From Rivihabitans pingtungensis (lineage in GTDB: Bacteria > Pseudomonadota > Gammaproteobacteria > Burkholderiales > Aquaspirillaceae), in the NCBI RefSeq assembly GCF_003201855.1, contig NZ_QJKI01000004.1:62001-126000 (forward strand): a stretch of 64,000 nt of DNA, written 5' to 3'. Numbering within the stretch: position 1 is the first letter of the stretch; each line of letters begins with the position of its first letter. Below the pieces are notes generated by a model. It worked only from the letters and a program-made list of their open reading frames with translations. It made no database searches and had not been told where the DNA came from. A program made the position numbers and the translations under genes. This document shows, piece by piece, positions 63,999 through 64,000 of the stretch.

Positions 63999-64000
63999 CA

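Overview
The window is a chromosomal segment of a GC-rich betaproteobacterium, most likely from the Neisseriales (Chromobacteriaceae/Chitinibacteraceae side). This rests on the gene order thrS-infC-rpmI-rplT-pheS-pheT-ihfA-merR, the FmdB-DUF502-aspS block, a betaproteobacterial-type H-NS protein, and the FNR/HemN and CcoG sequences. Assignment below order level is inference. Most of the window is ordinary housekeeping DNA; the accessory part is about 27.5-40.7 kb.

Layout. 0-2.4 kb: acyl-CoA-binding protein, a YjfB-like small protein and a secreted Ala/Pro/Lys-rich protein. 2.6-5.3 kb: uracil salvage operon (upp, unknown gene, uraA; minus strand). 5.5-9.8 kb: alpha/beta hydrolase, then divergent hemN and fnr around an FNR box, then an FAD-dependent oxidoreductase. 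9.9-13.3 kb: an H2-sensing operon, hoxB-hoxC-hoxJ (regulatory hydrogenase plus histidine kinase). 13.4-17.5 kb: aminotransferase, RsbW-like ATPase, H-NS, tRNA-Pro. 17.1-24.7 kb: translation operon, with infC starting at ATA. 24.9-27.5 kb: tRNA-Val, tgt, DUF1615 lipoprotein. 27.5-28.8 kb: an intact ISAs1-family insertion sequence with an 8-bp target duplication. 29-30.6 kb: RTX-like protein and a small membrane protein.

30.7-40.7 kb is a type I-C CRISPR-Cas locus: cas3, cas5c, cas8c (with an internal in-frame cas11c start) and cas7c, with no cas4, cas1 or cas2. Array 1 begins directly after cas7c and array 2 lies 3.7 kb further on behind a second copy of the leader. Array 1 is broken up by foreign DNA in spacer/repeat positions: an unknown gene that ends inside a repeat, a TacAT-type (DUF1778/GNAT) toxin-antitoxin pair followed by an 8-nt repeat remnant and a normal spacer, and a ~120-bp dispersed element lying inside a repeat. 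A HigBA-type toxin-antitoxin pair separates the two arrays.

40.8-64 kb is mostly housekeeping again: cysS, rhlE-like helicase, gph, a YgaP-like membrane protein, a SNF2 helicase, ccoG, tRNA-Asn, a CsbD-like protein, a second RTX protein, clpB with a sigma32-like promoter, a fabI-pta/ptb-ack operon, and fmdB-DUF502-aspS.

A ~105-120-bp imperfectly palindromic element with TTAAG..GCTCACAAAAC-type ends recurs about 14 times between genes, often overlapping the neighbouring stop codon. Its copy inside a CRISPR repeat argues that it has moved. All functional calls are from reading the sequence; no database search was run.
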